Below, piece after piece: positions 7,739-18,090 of a stretch of DNA of 64,000 bases (positions are counted from its first letter, which is position 1; every line of letters begins with the position of its first letter). The DNA is from WHSW01 sp963729075 (GTDB taxonomy: Bacteria; Actinomycetota; Thermoleophilia; Solirubrobacterales; 70-9): positions 62,001-126,000 of the forward strand of contig CAVSMU010000006.1 of NCBI GenBank assembly GCA_963729075.1, written 5' to 3'. A program made the translations under genes and the position numbers. Below the pieces are notes generated by a model that was given only the letters and a program-made list of their open reading frames with translations, made no database searches and was not told the origin of the DNA.

Positions 7739-10700
7739 GTGTTCTGTCCGGCCTGCAACGCAGACAACAGGGACGGGGCACGGTTCTGCAAGCGCTGCGG
7801 CAAGGCCCTCGCCCTCGCGTGTCCGAGCTGCGGCGCCGCCCGTGAGCCGGACCAGGCGTTCTGCGACCAGTGCGGCGTCGGCCTGAGCGACGCGCATCAA
7901 GCGACTCCGGTGGTCACGCCTGCGGCGCTCGACGAGACTGCCCAGGCCGCCCTGACCCCCGAGCTCCGGGTCGCGTCGGTGCTCTTCATCGACCTCGTCG
8001 GCTACACGAGCCTCTCGGAGTCACGCGACGCGGAGGACGTCCGCGAGCTGCTCGGTCGCTACTTCGACCGGGCGCGGACGATCATCGGACGCTATGGGGG
8101 CGCCATCGAGAAGTTCATCGGCGACGCGGTGATGGCGGTCTGGGGCGTGCCGGTCGCGCGCGAGGACGACGCCGAGCGGTCCGTACGCGCGGGGCTCGAG
8201 CTGGTCGAGGCCGTGGACGTCTTCGGCAAGGAGATCGACGCGCCGCAGCTCCGAGCACGGGCCGGGGTGGTCACCGGCCAAGTCGCCTCGCTCGCCACCC
8301 CGGGTGAAGGGCTGGTGATCGGCGACCGCGTCAACACCGCCTCGCGGGTGCAGGCGGCCGCCGATCCGGGCGCCGTGTTCGTGGATGACGTCACGCGTCA
8401 GGTGACCTCGGCCTCGATCGCCTACGAGGACGCGGGCGAGCACACGGTGAAGGGCAAGGCCGAGCCTCTGCGCCTGTACCGGGCTCAGCGGGTGGTCGCG
8501 GGCGTTGCGGGCGCGCAGCGGACCTCCGGCCTCAACGGTCCCTTCGTCGGCCGCGACGCGGAGCTGCGCCTGCTCAAGGACCTCTTCCACGCGACCGTCG
8601 ACCGGGGCGTCGCACGACTGGTCGGGGTCTCCGGGCCGGCCGGCGTGGGCAAGACGCGCCTCGGCTTCGAGCTCTCCAACTACGTCGACGGGCTCGCCCG
8701 GGAAGTCTGGTGGCACTCGGGCCGCTGCCTGTCCTTCGGCGAGGGCGTCGCGTACTGGGCGCTCGCCGAGATGGTCCGCCAGCGCCTCGGGATCGCCGAG
8801 GAGGCGTCGGCCTCCGAAGCATCGACGAGGCTCGCCGCCGGGCTCGAGCAGTGGATCGCCGACCTCGACGAGCGCCGGCGCGTGGCCGAGGCGCTCGGAG
8901 CGCTCATCGGCACCGCGGAGCCCGGGCTCGAACGCGATGAGCTGTTCGCCGGTTGGCGGCTGTTCTTCGAGCGGCTCTCCGAGCACGACCCGGTGGTGCT
9001 GGCGTTCGAGGACATGCAATGGGCGGACGACGGCCTGCTCGACTTCATCGAGCAGCTGCTCGACTGGTCCGCCGATCACCCGATCTTCGTCTGCGCGTTC
9101 GCGCGGCCCGAGCTCGCCGAGCGCCGCGCGGAATGGCCGACCGGCGTGCCCTCCGGGACCGCGCTGCGCCTCGAGCCGCTCACCGCCGAGGCCGTGGGCG
9201 AGCTCCTGCAAGAGCCTGGTCGCAGAGCTCCCGGCGCGCGCCCGGAGGCGGATCGCCGACCAGGCGGAGGGCATCCCGCTGTACGCGGTCGAGACGGTGC
9301 GCGCGCTCTCCGATCGGGGCATCCTCAACGACGGCGAGGGCCGTCTCGAGCTCGCCGAGGACATCGGCGAGCTCGACGTTCCCGCGAGCCTGCATTCCCT
9401 GCTCTCCGCCCGCCTCGACGCGCTCGAGCCCGACCAGCGCGAGCTGGTGAAGGCGATGGCCGTGTTCGGCGGGAGCTTCCCGCGCGCGACCGTGGTCGCG
9501 CTCGCCGACCTGCCCGAGGAGCTCGTCGACGACGTCCTCACGTCGCTCGTCGCCCGCGACATCTTCACGATCCGCACCGATCCGCTCTCGCCTGAGCGGG
9601 GCCAGTACGCGTTCGCCCAGGGGATGCTGCGCGCGGTCGCCTACGAGATGCTGGCCAAGCGCGAGCGCAAGCCGCGGCACCTCGCCGCGGCCGAGCATCT
9701 CCGACGGGCGTTCCCGAACGACGGCGAGGAGGTCGCCGAGGTGATCGCCGCCCATCTCCTCGACGCCTACCGGGCCGCCGCGGGGGACGCCGACGAGGAC
9801 GAGCTTCGCAAGCGGGCCCTGGCGGCCCTGCGCCGCGGCGCGCAGCGCGCCGCGACGGTGGGCGGCCTCGACGCCTCCGAGCGAGCGCTCCGCACCGCGA
9901 TCGAGCTCGCGGTCTCCGAGCGCGAGCAGACCGAGCTGACCGAGGAGGCGGGGCGAATCGCGGCGGCGGCCGGCCGCCACGAGGCCGCCCGCGACCTGTT
10001 CGAGCGCGCCGCATCCGCCCACGCCGCAGCGGGCCGGGAGCGCGACGCGGCCCGGCTGGCCGGATCGATCGGGCACGCGCAGGGACGCCTGGGCCGGCAC
10101 GAGGAGGCGATCACCCGAATGCGCGCGGCGCTCGACGTGCTGGGCACCGACGATCGCGATCCGGACGTGGCCGCGATCAACTGCGACCTGGGGCGCGCCC
10201 TGCTCTTCACCGGCCACCTCGACGAGGCCGGGGCCGCGATCGAGCGCGCGCTCGGCGCCGCCGAGGCGCTCGAGCTGCCGGTGCTGACCTGCCAGGCGCT
10301 CGGGCTGAAGGCAATCCACCTGGAGTACGTCGGGCGCTACGAGGAGGCGCGCACCCTGCACGACGGCGCGATCGCGATGGGCGAGCGCCACAAGGTGCCG
10401 CGGCGGCATGTCGCCCTCCAGAACGCCTCCGTCCTGCGAATCACCCAGGACATGCCGGGCGCGGTCGAGTCCTGCGAGGCGGCGCTGGCGGCGGCCCGCC
10501 AGCGCGGCGACCGATCGGGCGAGAGCATCGCGATCTGCAACCTGATGACCGCCAGGCTGATGGTCGGCCAATGGCAGGAGGTCGAGCGGATCGGCGAGGG
10601 GGCGCTCGACGACGATCCGGAGCGGCCCGACGTCGAGTACGTGCACCAGCAGCTCGGCTTGCTTCGCGTCCACCGCGGAGACCTGGAGGGGGCGCGCGCC

Positions 10701-11288
10701 AACCTCGCCCGGATGTCCGCGCTCGCCGTCACCGACGACGTCGAGGCGCGCCACTGCTTCGTCAGCCTCGATGGCCTGATCGCGCTGGGCGAGGGAGATC
10801 TCGATCGCGCCCTGGAGCTGCTCGGCCACACGGCCCGCGAGGGCGTCGAGAGCCAGGGGGCCTCGAGCGAGGGCACGCGCCTGACCTGGGCCGACGCGAT
10901 CGGAGCCGCGCTGGAGCTACGTCGTCTCGATCACGCCGATGCGCTGGTGGCTCTACTCGCCGACCGCCCGCGTGGGCTCGTGCCGCCGCTGCTGCGCGCC
11001 GAGCTGGCGCGAGCGCGGGCGCTCGTCGCGTGGGTCAGGGACGAACCGGACGCCGTCGAGCCGGGGCTGCGGTCGGCGATCGACGAGCTGGCCGCGCTCG
11101 GCTATCCGTTCTGGCTCGCGCGCGCCCAGATCGACCTCGCGGCGTGGTTGACGGAACGCGGACGCTCGTCGGAGGCGGCGTCGCTGGTCGACGAGGCCGC
11201 CGGCACACTGGAGCGGCTCGGGGCGGCTCCGGCTCTCGCCCGGGCGCGCCGCGTGCTGGCCCCCGAGGCGGAGCCGGCCACCCCCTGA
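7739..11288 (+). CDS. Zinc-ribbon / class III adenylate cyclase / AAA ATPase / TPR protein, interrupted by one frameshift
   Basis: Order of parts: two zinc ribbons (CPAC..CKRC and CPSC..CDQC, residues 3-45), a class III cyclase domain (about 75-250), an AAA ATPase with Walker A GPAGVGKT and Walker B VVLAFEDMQWAD, then a long helical TPR-like region. The cyclase has both metal aspartates (D85, D129), the adenine-selecting Lys/Asp pair (K125, D196) and the N199/R203 catalytic pair, so ATP-to-cAMP activity is predicted. The reading frame moves by one base near 9215, where LLQ continues as SLVAELPARARRR in the next frame. Removing one base gives exactly 1183 codons, so a sequence error or very recent mutation is likely. 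The start is GTG at 7739. Adjacency to the CRP-family gene suggests a synthesis-and-response pair. Confidence 0.85.
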
Positions 11289-11315
11289 AGGCGATCTACC
11301 GGCGCCGCTCGGCGC

Positions 11316-11448
11316 CTAGGTGTGCCGCTTCGTGTGCCGCTTCTCGGCCTTGGCGTCGCCCTTCGTGTGGCGCTTCTCGTCCTTGTCGCGACTTCGTGTG
11401 CCGCTTCTCGTCCTTGGCGCCGGCCTTGCTCCCGGACTTCTCGGCCAT
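11316..11448 (-). CDS. Tiny lysine-rich repeat protein, one-base frameshift
   Basis: A strong GGAGGGAGGA site precedes the ATG at 11448. The reading begins MAEKSGSKAGAKDEKRHTK, then runs on in the next frame as repeats of D-K-D-E-K-R-H-T-K and D-A-K-A-E-K-R-H-T-K, ending RHT. The span is 133 bases; dropping one base near 11390 gives a clean 43-residue product with three copies of a K-x-E-K-R-H-T-K unit. The protein would be extremely basic and probably disordered, perhaps nucleic-acid binding. No family is recognised. It is convergent with the cyclase gene, with a small GGCGCC hairpin (11301-11316) between them. Confidence 0.6.
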
Positions 11449-11508
11449 GAGCGTCCTCCCTCCTCGTGGTTGTCGCTGCGCGGTAACCGTATCCGCTCTC
11501 GGGAGCGA

Positions 11509-12045
11509 TCAGGAGGTGGTGTGACGACCCTCACCCGACGCACCGGCCCGGTAGCCGCGGGCCCGACCCGCGATCGCGAGCGCGGCGAAGGCGCCGCGCA
11601 GCAAAGTGTCCGGCCCCGCGAGCCGGAAGACGTCGCGGTACTCGGTCAGCAGTACTCCGAAGGCCAGCGGCGACGGCATCCCGTTGCGGCCGACCCTGCC
11701 CGAGGCCTGCAGCCCGCCGAGCTCGCGGAACCACTGCTCCGTGCGCCCGGCCGGGCGCGTCTCCCAGATCACCCGCGCCGGGGCCGAGCCCGGGTTCCAC
11801 ATCTGATGCACCGCCCCGCGCGGGATCTCGATCTCCTCGCCGGAGCCGAGCTCGCGCTCGACCCCGTCGACGCGCACTCGCAGCGCCCCCTCGAGGACCC
11901 GGAAGCGCTCGTCCTGGGCGGGGTGGAGATGCTTCGGCGGCGGGCTGCCGTTCGGGCCGTACTCGGCCTCGACCTCGAGCGCCTCCGGGGTCGCGCTTCG
12001 GATCGTCACGGACTCGGTCGGGGTCAGCTTCAGCGTGTCGGTCAC
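11509..12045 (-). CDS. Cupin-domain protein
   Basis: The 178-residue protein has a single cupin barrel over roughly residues 25-100. Motif 1 is the KHLHPAQDERFRVLEG stretch and motif 2 is PRGAVHQMWNPG. The metal-binding His, Glu and His positions are visible. It is cytosolic. The C-terminal 70 residues are helical and resemble the tail found in many actinobacterial cupins of unknown function. The stop lies about 60 bases upstream of the tiny repeat gene on the same strand. The ligand or reaction cannot be inferred. Confidence 0.8.
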   Translation of the reverse strand: MTDTLKLTPTESVTIRSATPEALEVEAEYGPNGSPPPKHLHPAQDERFRVLEGALRVRVDGVERELGSGEEIEIPRGAVHQMWNPGSAPARVIWETRPAGRTEQWFRELGGLQASGRVGRNGMPSPLAFGVLLTEYRDVFRLAGPDTLLRGAFAALAIAGRARGYRAGASGEGRHTTS

Positions 12046-12106
12046 GACCCCCGCCTCACCACTTCTCGACCTGCCTACCGATCGCCCGCTTCATCGCGGG
12101 CGCAGC

Positions 12107-13471
12107 CTATGCGGTCCTTCGGAGCAGGAGCTCGTTGACGAGCCAGAGGGCAACGCCGATCCCGACGAGGATTCCTGCCCGGGCGAAGGTCTCGGCCTCG
12201 ATCTGGGTCAGCAGCGCGATCGAGACGCCGACGCCGAGCACGGGGAAGACGCTCGGGATGCGGAAGTGCTCGTGGTCGACACGGTCGCGGCGCAGGTAGA
12301 GCACGGTCGCGTTGACGACCGCGAACACGATCACCAGCAGGGCGACGGTCGTGTCCGCGAGCTTCTCGAGGTCGGCCTCGAGGATCAGCCCGATTGCGAT
12401 CGCGGTCGTGAACAGGATCGCGACCCAGGGCGTCCTGCGACTCGCCCAGATCCGCCCGAGCGGTGACGGGACGACCTGCTCGCGGGCCATGCCGTAGAGG
12501 AGCCGCGACGCCATGATCATGTTGATCAAGGCGCCGTTGGCCAGCGCCACCAGCCCGATCGCCGAGAAGACCTTCTCGGGGATCCCGAGCGGTCCCTGCT
12601 TGACCACTTCGAGCAGCGGCCCGCTCGAGGCGGCGAGATCGCCGGTCGGGACGACGGCCGAGGCGCCGATGGTCACGAGCAGGTAGAGGACGCCGGCGAT
12701 GGCGAGACCGCCGAAGAGCACCTTCGGATAGGTGCGCACGGGATTCTTTGCCTCCTCCGCGACGTTCACCGAGTCCTCGAACCCGATCAGGGCGTAGAAG
12801 GAGAGCGCCGCGCCCGCGAGGATCGCCGCGAAGATGCCGGTCCCCTCCCTGAAGTCGAACGCGCGGCCGACCTCGGCGTCGCCCTGGCCGATCGCGACCA
12901 CCGAGATCACCACGATCAGCAGCAGCCCGAGGATCTCCACCAGGGTGAAGCCGACGTTGACCTTCACCGAGTCCGAGATCCCGCGCAGGTTGAGCAGGGT
13001 GATCGCCGCCAGCAACAGCAGGGCGCCGATCACGACCTTGAGGTCGACGAACTCGGCCAGATAGTCGCCGCCGAACCCCCGCGCGAGGGCGCTCGCGGAG
13101 GTGATCCCCGACATGATCACGGCGAAGGCGACGATGAAGCTGACGAAGCGGTTGCGAAACGCGCGGTGGACGTAGAGCGCGGCGCCCCCGGCGTGGGGGT
13201 ACTTGGAGACGAGCTCGGCGTAGGAGCCCGCCGTGAACGCCGCCATCACCAGGGCAAGTGCGAACGCCGACCAGATCGCCCCTCCGGTCTCCGCCCCGAC
13301 CTCGCCGACGAGCGCGTAGATGCCACCGCCGAGGATGTCGCCGACGATGAACAGCAGCAACAGCTTCGGCGTGATCGCGCGCGCGAGCCCGCCCCCGTCG
13401 ACCTCGCCCCCGTCGCTCGCGGTCTGCGGCGGTGGCGCTGTCACGGTGCCACTGGTGCCGCTTCCCGACAT
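12107..13471 (-). CDS. APC-family amino acid permease
   Basis: The 454-residue permease has about 12 hydrophobic segments. The APC-type first segment GDILGGGIYALVGEVG carries the GGGIY substrate-site glycines, and the conserved FYALIGFEDSVNVAEEAKNP loop is near residue 235. It should import amino acids or polyamines by secondary transport across the inner membrane. The N-terminal 30 residues are hydrophilic. It lies 10 bases downstream of the MFS gene on the same strand, so the two are probably co-transcribed. Specificity is unknown. Confidence 0.88.
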   Translation of the reverse strand: MSGSGTSGTVTAPPPQTASDGGEVDGGGLARAITPKLLLLFIVGDILGGGIYALVGEVGAETGGAIWSAFALALVMAAFTAGSYAELVSKYPHAGGAALYVHRAFRNRFVSFIVAFAVIMSGITSASALARGFGGDYLAEFVDLKVVIGALLLLAAITLLNLRGISDSVKVNVGFTLVEILGLLLIVVISVVAIGQGDAEVGRAFDFREGTGIFAAILAGAALSFYALIGFEDSVNVAEEAKNPVRTYPKVLFGGLAIAGVLYLLVTIGASAVVPTGDLAASSGPLLEVVKQGPLGIPEKVFSAIGLVALANGALINMIMASRLLYGMAREQVVPSPLGRIWASRRTPWVAILFTTAIAIGLILEADLEKLADTTVALLVIVFAVVNATVLYLRRDRVDHEHFRIPSVFPVLGVGVSIALLTQIEAETFARAGILVGIGVALWLVNELLLRRTA

Positions 13472-13481
13472 GTGAAAGCGC

Positions 13482-14642
13482 CTACCCGCTCGGAGCCCCT
13501 TGACGCAGGCGCTCGCGCGGCCGCAGCATCGCGAGCAGCGTGAGCGTGAGCGCGAAGCCCGCCGCGATCACCGCGTAGGCGATCGCATCCGACGTGGCGT
13601 CGGCGACGCCGGAGAGGACCGAGCCGCCGATCACCTGGCCGCCCGCCCAGGCGAGGCTGAGCAAGGCGGTGCCGAACGCGACGTCGACCCCGGCCGCCTC
13701 GGCCTCCTCGGACAGCAGCGCCATCGCCGGCGTCCAGATCAGGCTCATCGCGATGACCACGACCAGCACGCCGACCGCCAGCGGGACGATCTGAGCCGGC
13801 AAGGGGATCAGGAGCGCAGCGGCGAACGACGCGGCCAGCCCGGCACGGATCGGGATCATGCGGCCGCGACGATCGGAGAACCTGCCGATGATCGGGGAGA
13901 CGACGGCTTCGACCGCCGAGGCGACCAGGAACACCGCGCCCACGGCAATGCCGCTGGCGCCGAGCTCGTCGAGGCGTAGCGGAGCGAGGACGTCGAGCGC
14001 TCCCGCGAGCACCGACGGCAGCGCCACGAACCAGGCGGCCAGCAGGACCGGCGCATGCGTGATCCCGGCGAGGACGGCGCGCAGCGGCTGCACGGGGGAC
14101 GGCGCGTCCGCCGGCACGGTGAGCGCCCAGACCGCAAGCCCGACGGCGATGACGGCGACGGCGCTGAACACGAGCTCCGGCCCGGTGACGGTCGCGATCG
14201 CCCCGAGGACCGGGCCGAGCAGCAGGCCGGCGACCGCGGCCGCAAGCGCGGATCCGATCAGCTCGCCCCGGCGCTCGTTCGGCACACCGGCGATCAGCCA
14301 GGCGAGGCCCGCGGTCCACGCGCAGGCGCCGCCGAGGCCCTGGACGAACCGCGCGATGTCGAGGACGACGATGTCGTCGCCGAACGCGAACGCGAGACTC
14401 GAGATGGCCAGCAGGCTGAGGCCGGCCAGCATCGTCGGGCGCACGCCGATCCGGGCCGTGATCCAGCCGGTCGGCAGCGCCGCGAGCAGCGTGCCGGCCG
14501 CATAGGCGGCGCTGAGGATCCCGGCGGCCGCCTTCGAGATGCCGAGCTCGTCGACGTACTCCGGCAGCAGCGGCACCAGGGCCGCCAGGAACATCGTGTC
14601 GACGAGAATGACGGTGGCGACGAACGCGAACAGGCGGCGCAT
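13482..14642 (-). CDS. MFS transporter
   Basis: A 386-residue major facilitator with 12 predicted segments. The A-like motif GWITARIGVRP lies in loop 2-3, and the second-half equivalent GRFSDRRGRMIP is also present. Drug or metabolite efflux is the commonest role for this size class, but nothing in the sequence fixes a substrate. It starts at ATG 14642 and reads directly into the APC permease gene. No regulator is adjacent. Confidence 0.85.
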   Translation of the reverse strand: MRRLFAFVATVILVDTMFLAALVPLLPEYVDELGISKAAAGILSAAYAAGTLLAALPTGWITARIGVRPTMLAGLSLLAISSLAFAFGDDIVVLDIARFVQGLGGACAWTAGLAWLIAGVPNERRGELIGSALAAAVAGLLLGPVLGAIATVTGPELVFSAVAVIAVGLAVWALTVPADAPSPVQPLRAVLAGITHAPVLLAAWFVALPSVLAGALDVLAPLRLDELGASGIAVGAVFLVASAVEAVVSPIIGRFSDRRGRMIPIRAGLAASFAAALLIPLPAQIVPLAVGVLVVVIAMSLIWTPAMALLSEEAEAAGVDVAFGTALLSLAWAGGQVIGGSVLSGVADATSDAIAYAVIAAGFALTLTLLAMLRPRERLRQGAPSG

Positions 14643-14739
14643 CCACCAAAGCTAGATGGTCGGCTCGCCTGGGGCCCGGCGCCCCGCTTCAAGACCGGGC
14701 GCCGGCGTCGGTGCGGCGCGCGCGCCGCTTCCGGGTGGC

Positions 14740-15504
14740 CTAGGCGGCGGGGGCCGGAGGCGGCGGGGCAGCCGCCGGCTCCACGGCGCTGCCCTCCTGC
14801 TCGCGCAGGTCGAAGAAGAGGACGCTGGCGACGAGCGCGGCGAACGGGGCCGCGAGCGTGCTGACGATGATGGACAGGATGATCGACCCGGCCGCGTCGG
14901 CGATCGCGACGCCGATCACGGCGGCGAGGATCCCGAAGCCGACGAGGATCAGCCACGCGACGACGATCGCGCCGAACACGGTCCATCCGTGGCCGCGGAC
15001 GAGGTCGTAGCTCCGGCCGAAGGCCTCGATCGCGCCGCGGCTCTCGATCACGATCGCGGGGGCGACAACGGCCCAGATCGTCAGCAGCCAAAGGCCTGGG
15101 ATGATCAGCAGGAAGAGGCCGATCCCGACCGCGATCCCGAACAGGATCCCGTTGCCGATCAGCGGCAGGATCGCGGGCGAAGCCGAGCTCAGAAGCTCGC
15201 CGACCGTGAAGTCCCGCTTGCCGTCGCGCACGTCGGAGACGAGGCTGACGACGAAGCCGGTGTACAGCACGCCGGCCACCAGCGAGACGATCGAGCCGAG
15301 CAGCCGCAGGACCCAGCTGTCGGTCGACTGGAGCAGGCCCTGGATCAGGCCCGCGATCACGAAGACGACGATGGCGACGCCGATCAGGGTCGCGAAGTGG
15401 GCCCCGTAGTTCCGGAACGCCTCGCTGATGACGTTGCCGACCGTCAGCTCATGCGCCGGGCGCGGCGGGGGGGCGGGCGGCGTCGCGGACTCCATCGGCG
15501 GCAC
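14740..15504 (-). CDS. Polytopic membrane protein resembling the glycerophosphodiesterase membrane domain group
   Basis: The 254-residue protein has six or so hydrophobic segments between residues 35 and 230, flanked by Pro/Ala-rich N and C termini. The segment pattern, with EAFRNYGAHF before helix 1 and a central AFGRSYDLVRGHGW motif, is typical of actinobacterial proteins annotated with a GPDPase membrane domain. No catalytic domain is present. The start is GTG 15504 or ATG 15495. It begins one base after the FAD oxidoreductase stop, so coupling is likely. Function is unknown. Confidence 0.65.
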   Translation of the reverse strand: MPPMESATPPAPPPRPAHELTVGNVISEAFRNYGAHFATLIGVAIVVFVIAGLIQGLLQSTDSWVLRLLGSIVSLVAGVLYTGFVVSLVSDVRDGKRDFTVGELLSSASPAILPLIGNGILFGIAVGIGLFLLIIPGLWLLTIWAVVAPAIVIESRGAIEAFGRSYDLVRGHGWTVFGAIVVAWLILVGFGILAAVIGVAIADAAGSIILSIIVSTLAAPFAALVASVLFFDLREQEGSAVEPAAAPPPPAPAA

Positions 15505-15505
15505 C

Positions 15506-17125
15506 CTATCCGGTTCGGACGACGGACCGCGTGCGATCGAGCACCGCCATCGCCGCGATCCGGCCGTTGAGGCCGATGACCGAGCCGCCCGGGTGGGTGG
15601 CGGCGCCGCACAGGTAAAGGCCCTCGACGGGCGTCACCGCCTCCAGCCGGCGATCCCACATCTGCCCGGGCAGCGCCTGTCCCTGGAAGATGTGCCCGCC
15701 GGTGAGCCCGATGCGGCGCTCGATGTCGGGCGGCCCGAGCACCTGGTACTCGTCGACGCAATCGCGGACGTCCGGCGCGTAGACCGCGATCTCGTCGAGG
15801 AGCAGAGCGCCGATTTCGTCGCGCCGCGAGTCCCAGTCGCCCTCCGCCAGCTCGTAGGGGGCGAACTGGGCGAACACGCTCATCACCTCGCGGCCCGGCG
15901 GCACGACCGAGTCGTCATAGGCGCTCTGGAAGTAGAGCTCGGCGAACCCGAACGCGGGCTCGCCGCCGCGGCAGGACTCGACGGCCGCCTGCGCCGCGTC
16001 GAGCCCCGGGGTGATCGTCACCTGAGCCCGCTGCGGCTCGACGCCGGTGCCCTCGGCGGCGGTGAAGGCGGGCATCCGGTTCAGGGCCGCGTTGAGCTTC
16101 ACCACGGGGGAGTCCGTGTCCCAACGCTGGAGCCGCTCCCGGTAGTCGTCGGGCAGCGCGTCCGAGCCTTCGAGCATCGCCAGCATCCGTTTCGGATCGG
16201 CGTTGCAGATCACCGTCGGCGCCCGGATCAGCTCGCCCGACTCGACCTGCACCCCCTCGCCCGGCAGGATGCGGGCGACGGGCACCCCGCTGGCGAGCTC
16301 CGCACCTGCCTCGAGCGCCGCCTGGGCGATCGCGAACGACGTGCGCCCCATGCCGCCCTCGACGTAGCCCCAGACCGACCCGAGGCCGAGCAGGTCGCCC
16401 TGATGGTGCATGAGCTTGATCGACGCGGTTCCCGGGTCGCGGGGGCCGGCGAAGGTGCCGATCAATGCCTGGGCGAAGAGCGCGTGCCGCAGGCGCTCGT
16501 CGCCGATGTAGCGGTCGAGGACGTCGGCGATCGAGTCCTCGAACACGAGCGAGACCAGCTCCTCGTCGCCGAGTATCCGCTCGAGCTCCTCGCGGCCCGG
16601 CGACGGGGCGACCCAGGTGTCGCCGCCGTGGCCGTGGCGAAGCGCCAGCCGGCAGCGCTCGAAGACGCGCTCGTAGGCGAGCAGGCCCTCGATCTCCGCG
16701 TCGGCGAAGCCCTGGTCGCGCAGATAGGCGCTGGTCCGAGCCGGCTCGATGAACGACGCGAACGAGCCGCCGCCCGGCAGCGGGCACCAGAGGTTCGGGT
16801 CGGCCGGCGTCACCCGGTAGCCGTGGCGCCCGAGCTCGAGCTCGTCGATCACCAGCCGGTCGAGCAGGCCGACGACGTAGGCGCACGGGCTGACCACGTA
16901 GCGCTCGTCGGCGAACGGTCGCTCGAGGGTGCAGGCGCCGCCGAGGCGCTCGCAGCGTTCGAGCACCAGGACCGACCTCCCGCCACGGGCGAGGTAGGCG
17001 GCCGCGGTCAGGCCGTTGTGGCCACCACCGACCACGATCGCGTCCCAGTCGCGCCCGGCGAGCGCCGCGAGCGGCTCCGGAAGACCGACCTTGCCGAGCA
17101 CGGCGTTGACGTCGACGCTGCTCAT
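15506..17125 (-). CDS. FAD-dependent oxidoreductase of the PYROXD2/phytoene-desaturase type
   Basis: About 539 residues with an N-terminal dinucleotide fold (AIVVGGGHNGLTAAAYLARGG, near residue 30) and the downstream GG-doublet ERCERLGGACTLE. The C-terminal flavin-closing block GLYLCGAATHPGGSV-GLNGR is also present. This matches the PYROXD2/CrtI-like flavoprotein branch. No crtB, crtE or other carotenoid gene lies nearby, so a carotenoid role is unsupported. I prefer ATG 17125; a GTG at 17137 would add four residues. Confidence 0.82.
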   Translation of the reverse strand: MSSVDVNAVLGKVGLPEPLAALAGRDWDAIVVGGGHNGLTAAAYLARGGRSVLVLERCERLGGACTLERPFADERYVVSPCAYVVGLLDRLVIDELELGRHGYRVTPADPNLWCPLPGGGSFASFIEPARTSAYLRDQGFADAEIEGLLAYERVFERCRLALRHGHGGDTWVAPSPGREELERILGDEELVSLVFEDSIADVLDRYIGDERLRHALFAQALIGTFAGPRDPGTASIKLMHHQGDLLGLGSVWGYVEGGMGRTSFAIAQAALEAGAELASGVPVARILPGEGVQVESGELIRAPTVICNADPKRMLAMLEGSDALPDDYRERLQRWDTDSPVVKLNAALNRMPAFTAAEGTGVEPQRAQVTITPGLDAAQAAVESCRGGEPAFGFAELYFQSAYDDSVVPPGREVMSVFAQFAPYELAEGDWDSRRDEIGALLLDEIAVYAPDVRDCVDEYQVLGPPDIERRIGLTGGHIFQGQALPGQMWDRRLEAVTPVEGLYLCGAATHPGGSVIGLNGRIAAMAVLDRTRSVVRTG

Positions 17126-17216
17126 CCGGCCGGCCACACTACTTCGGGATCAGCGTCGTCCGCGGAGCGCATAGGATTTGCCGGTCCCGTCACTCGAGCC
17201 CAAGGATGAGGCCACC

Positions 17217-18090
17217 GTGTCCAGATCTCGCATTGCGTTCCTGCTCCCTGCCCTCGTAGCCGTGGCGCTGTTCGCCGGCTGCGGCGGCGACGACGACGAC
17301 GAGTCCGGCGACTCGGGCTCGGAGGCCACGGTCTCGCTCGAGGACTGCACGCCCGATCAGCTCGAGACCCTGGAGTCCCGGGAAGCTGACGGTGGCCACC
17401 GACAAGCCCGCGTTCCCGCCCTACTTCGTCGACGACGATCCCACGAATGGCGAGGGCTTCGAGAGTGCCGTCGCCTACGCGATCGCCGATCAGCTCGGCT
17501 TCGCCAAGGGCGACGTCAGCTGGGTGGTCGAGCCGTTCAACTCCTCCTACGCGCCGGGGCCGAAGGACTTCGACTTCGACGTCAACCAGATCTCGATCAC
17601 GCCGAAGCGCGCCGAGGCGGTCGACTTCTCCGCCCCGTACTACGTCGCCGAGCAGGCGATCGTTGCGTTGAAGGACTCCGACCTCGCGAACGCGACCTCG
17701 CTCGCCGACTTCGCCGACGCCACGATCGGCGTTCAGATCGGGACGACGAGCCAGGAGGCCGTCGACGCATCGATCGCGCCCAGCACCCCGCCGAAGGTCT
17801 TCGACACCTCAAACGACGTCGTGACCGCGCTCAAGAACGAGCAGGTCGACGCGGTGGTGGTCGACGTGCCGACCGCCTACTTTTTGACCGCGGTGCAGGT
17901 CCCTGAGGGCAAGACCGTAGGCCAGTTCCCCGCCCCCGGCGGCGACGAATGGGGTGCGCTGCTGCAGAAGGATTCGCCGCTCACCGCCTGCATCTCGGCG
18001 GCGATCGAGGAGCTCAACGAGTCCGGTGAGCTGCCGGCGATCGAGAAGCGTTGGATGAGCGACGTGACCAACGCGCCGGTGCTCGAGTAG
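17217..18090 (+). CDS. Polar amino-acid ABC transporter substrate-binding lipoprotein, one-base frameshift
   Basis: The GTG at 17217 follows GATGAGG and opens a lipoprotein signal peptide ending in the lipobox LFAGC. A Gly/Asp-rich linker leads to a type II solute-binding domain (KLTVATDKPAFPPYF, then NSSYAPGPKDFDFDVNQISIT) of the family that binds polar amino acids. The frame changes near 17381, in a tcccgggaag context. Removing one base gives 291 codons without interruption. The protein would be anchored outside the membrane and deliver substrate to the permease and ATPase encoded next. Confidence 0.85.

Noticed and set aside
11301..11316. Terminator at GGCGCC-GCTC-GGCGCC
   Set aside because: Only a six-base stem with no T run. 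It is mentioned with the neighbouring gene rather than called.
15506..17125. Carotenoid desaturase (CrtI)
   Set aside because: The fold fits, but the sequence is closer to the PYROXD2-like branch and no carotenoid genes are adjacent.
17217..18090. Two separate genes for the amino-acid binding protein
   Set aside because: The second frame lacks a signal peptide and the first lacks the binding domain. One base explains both.
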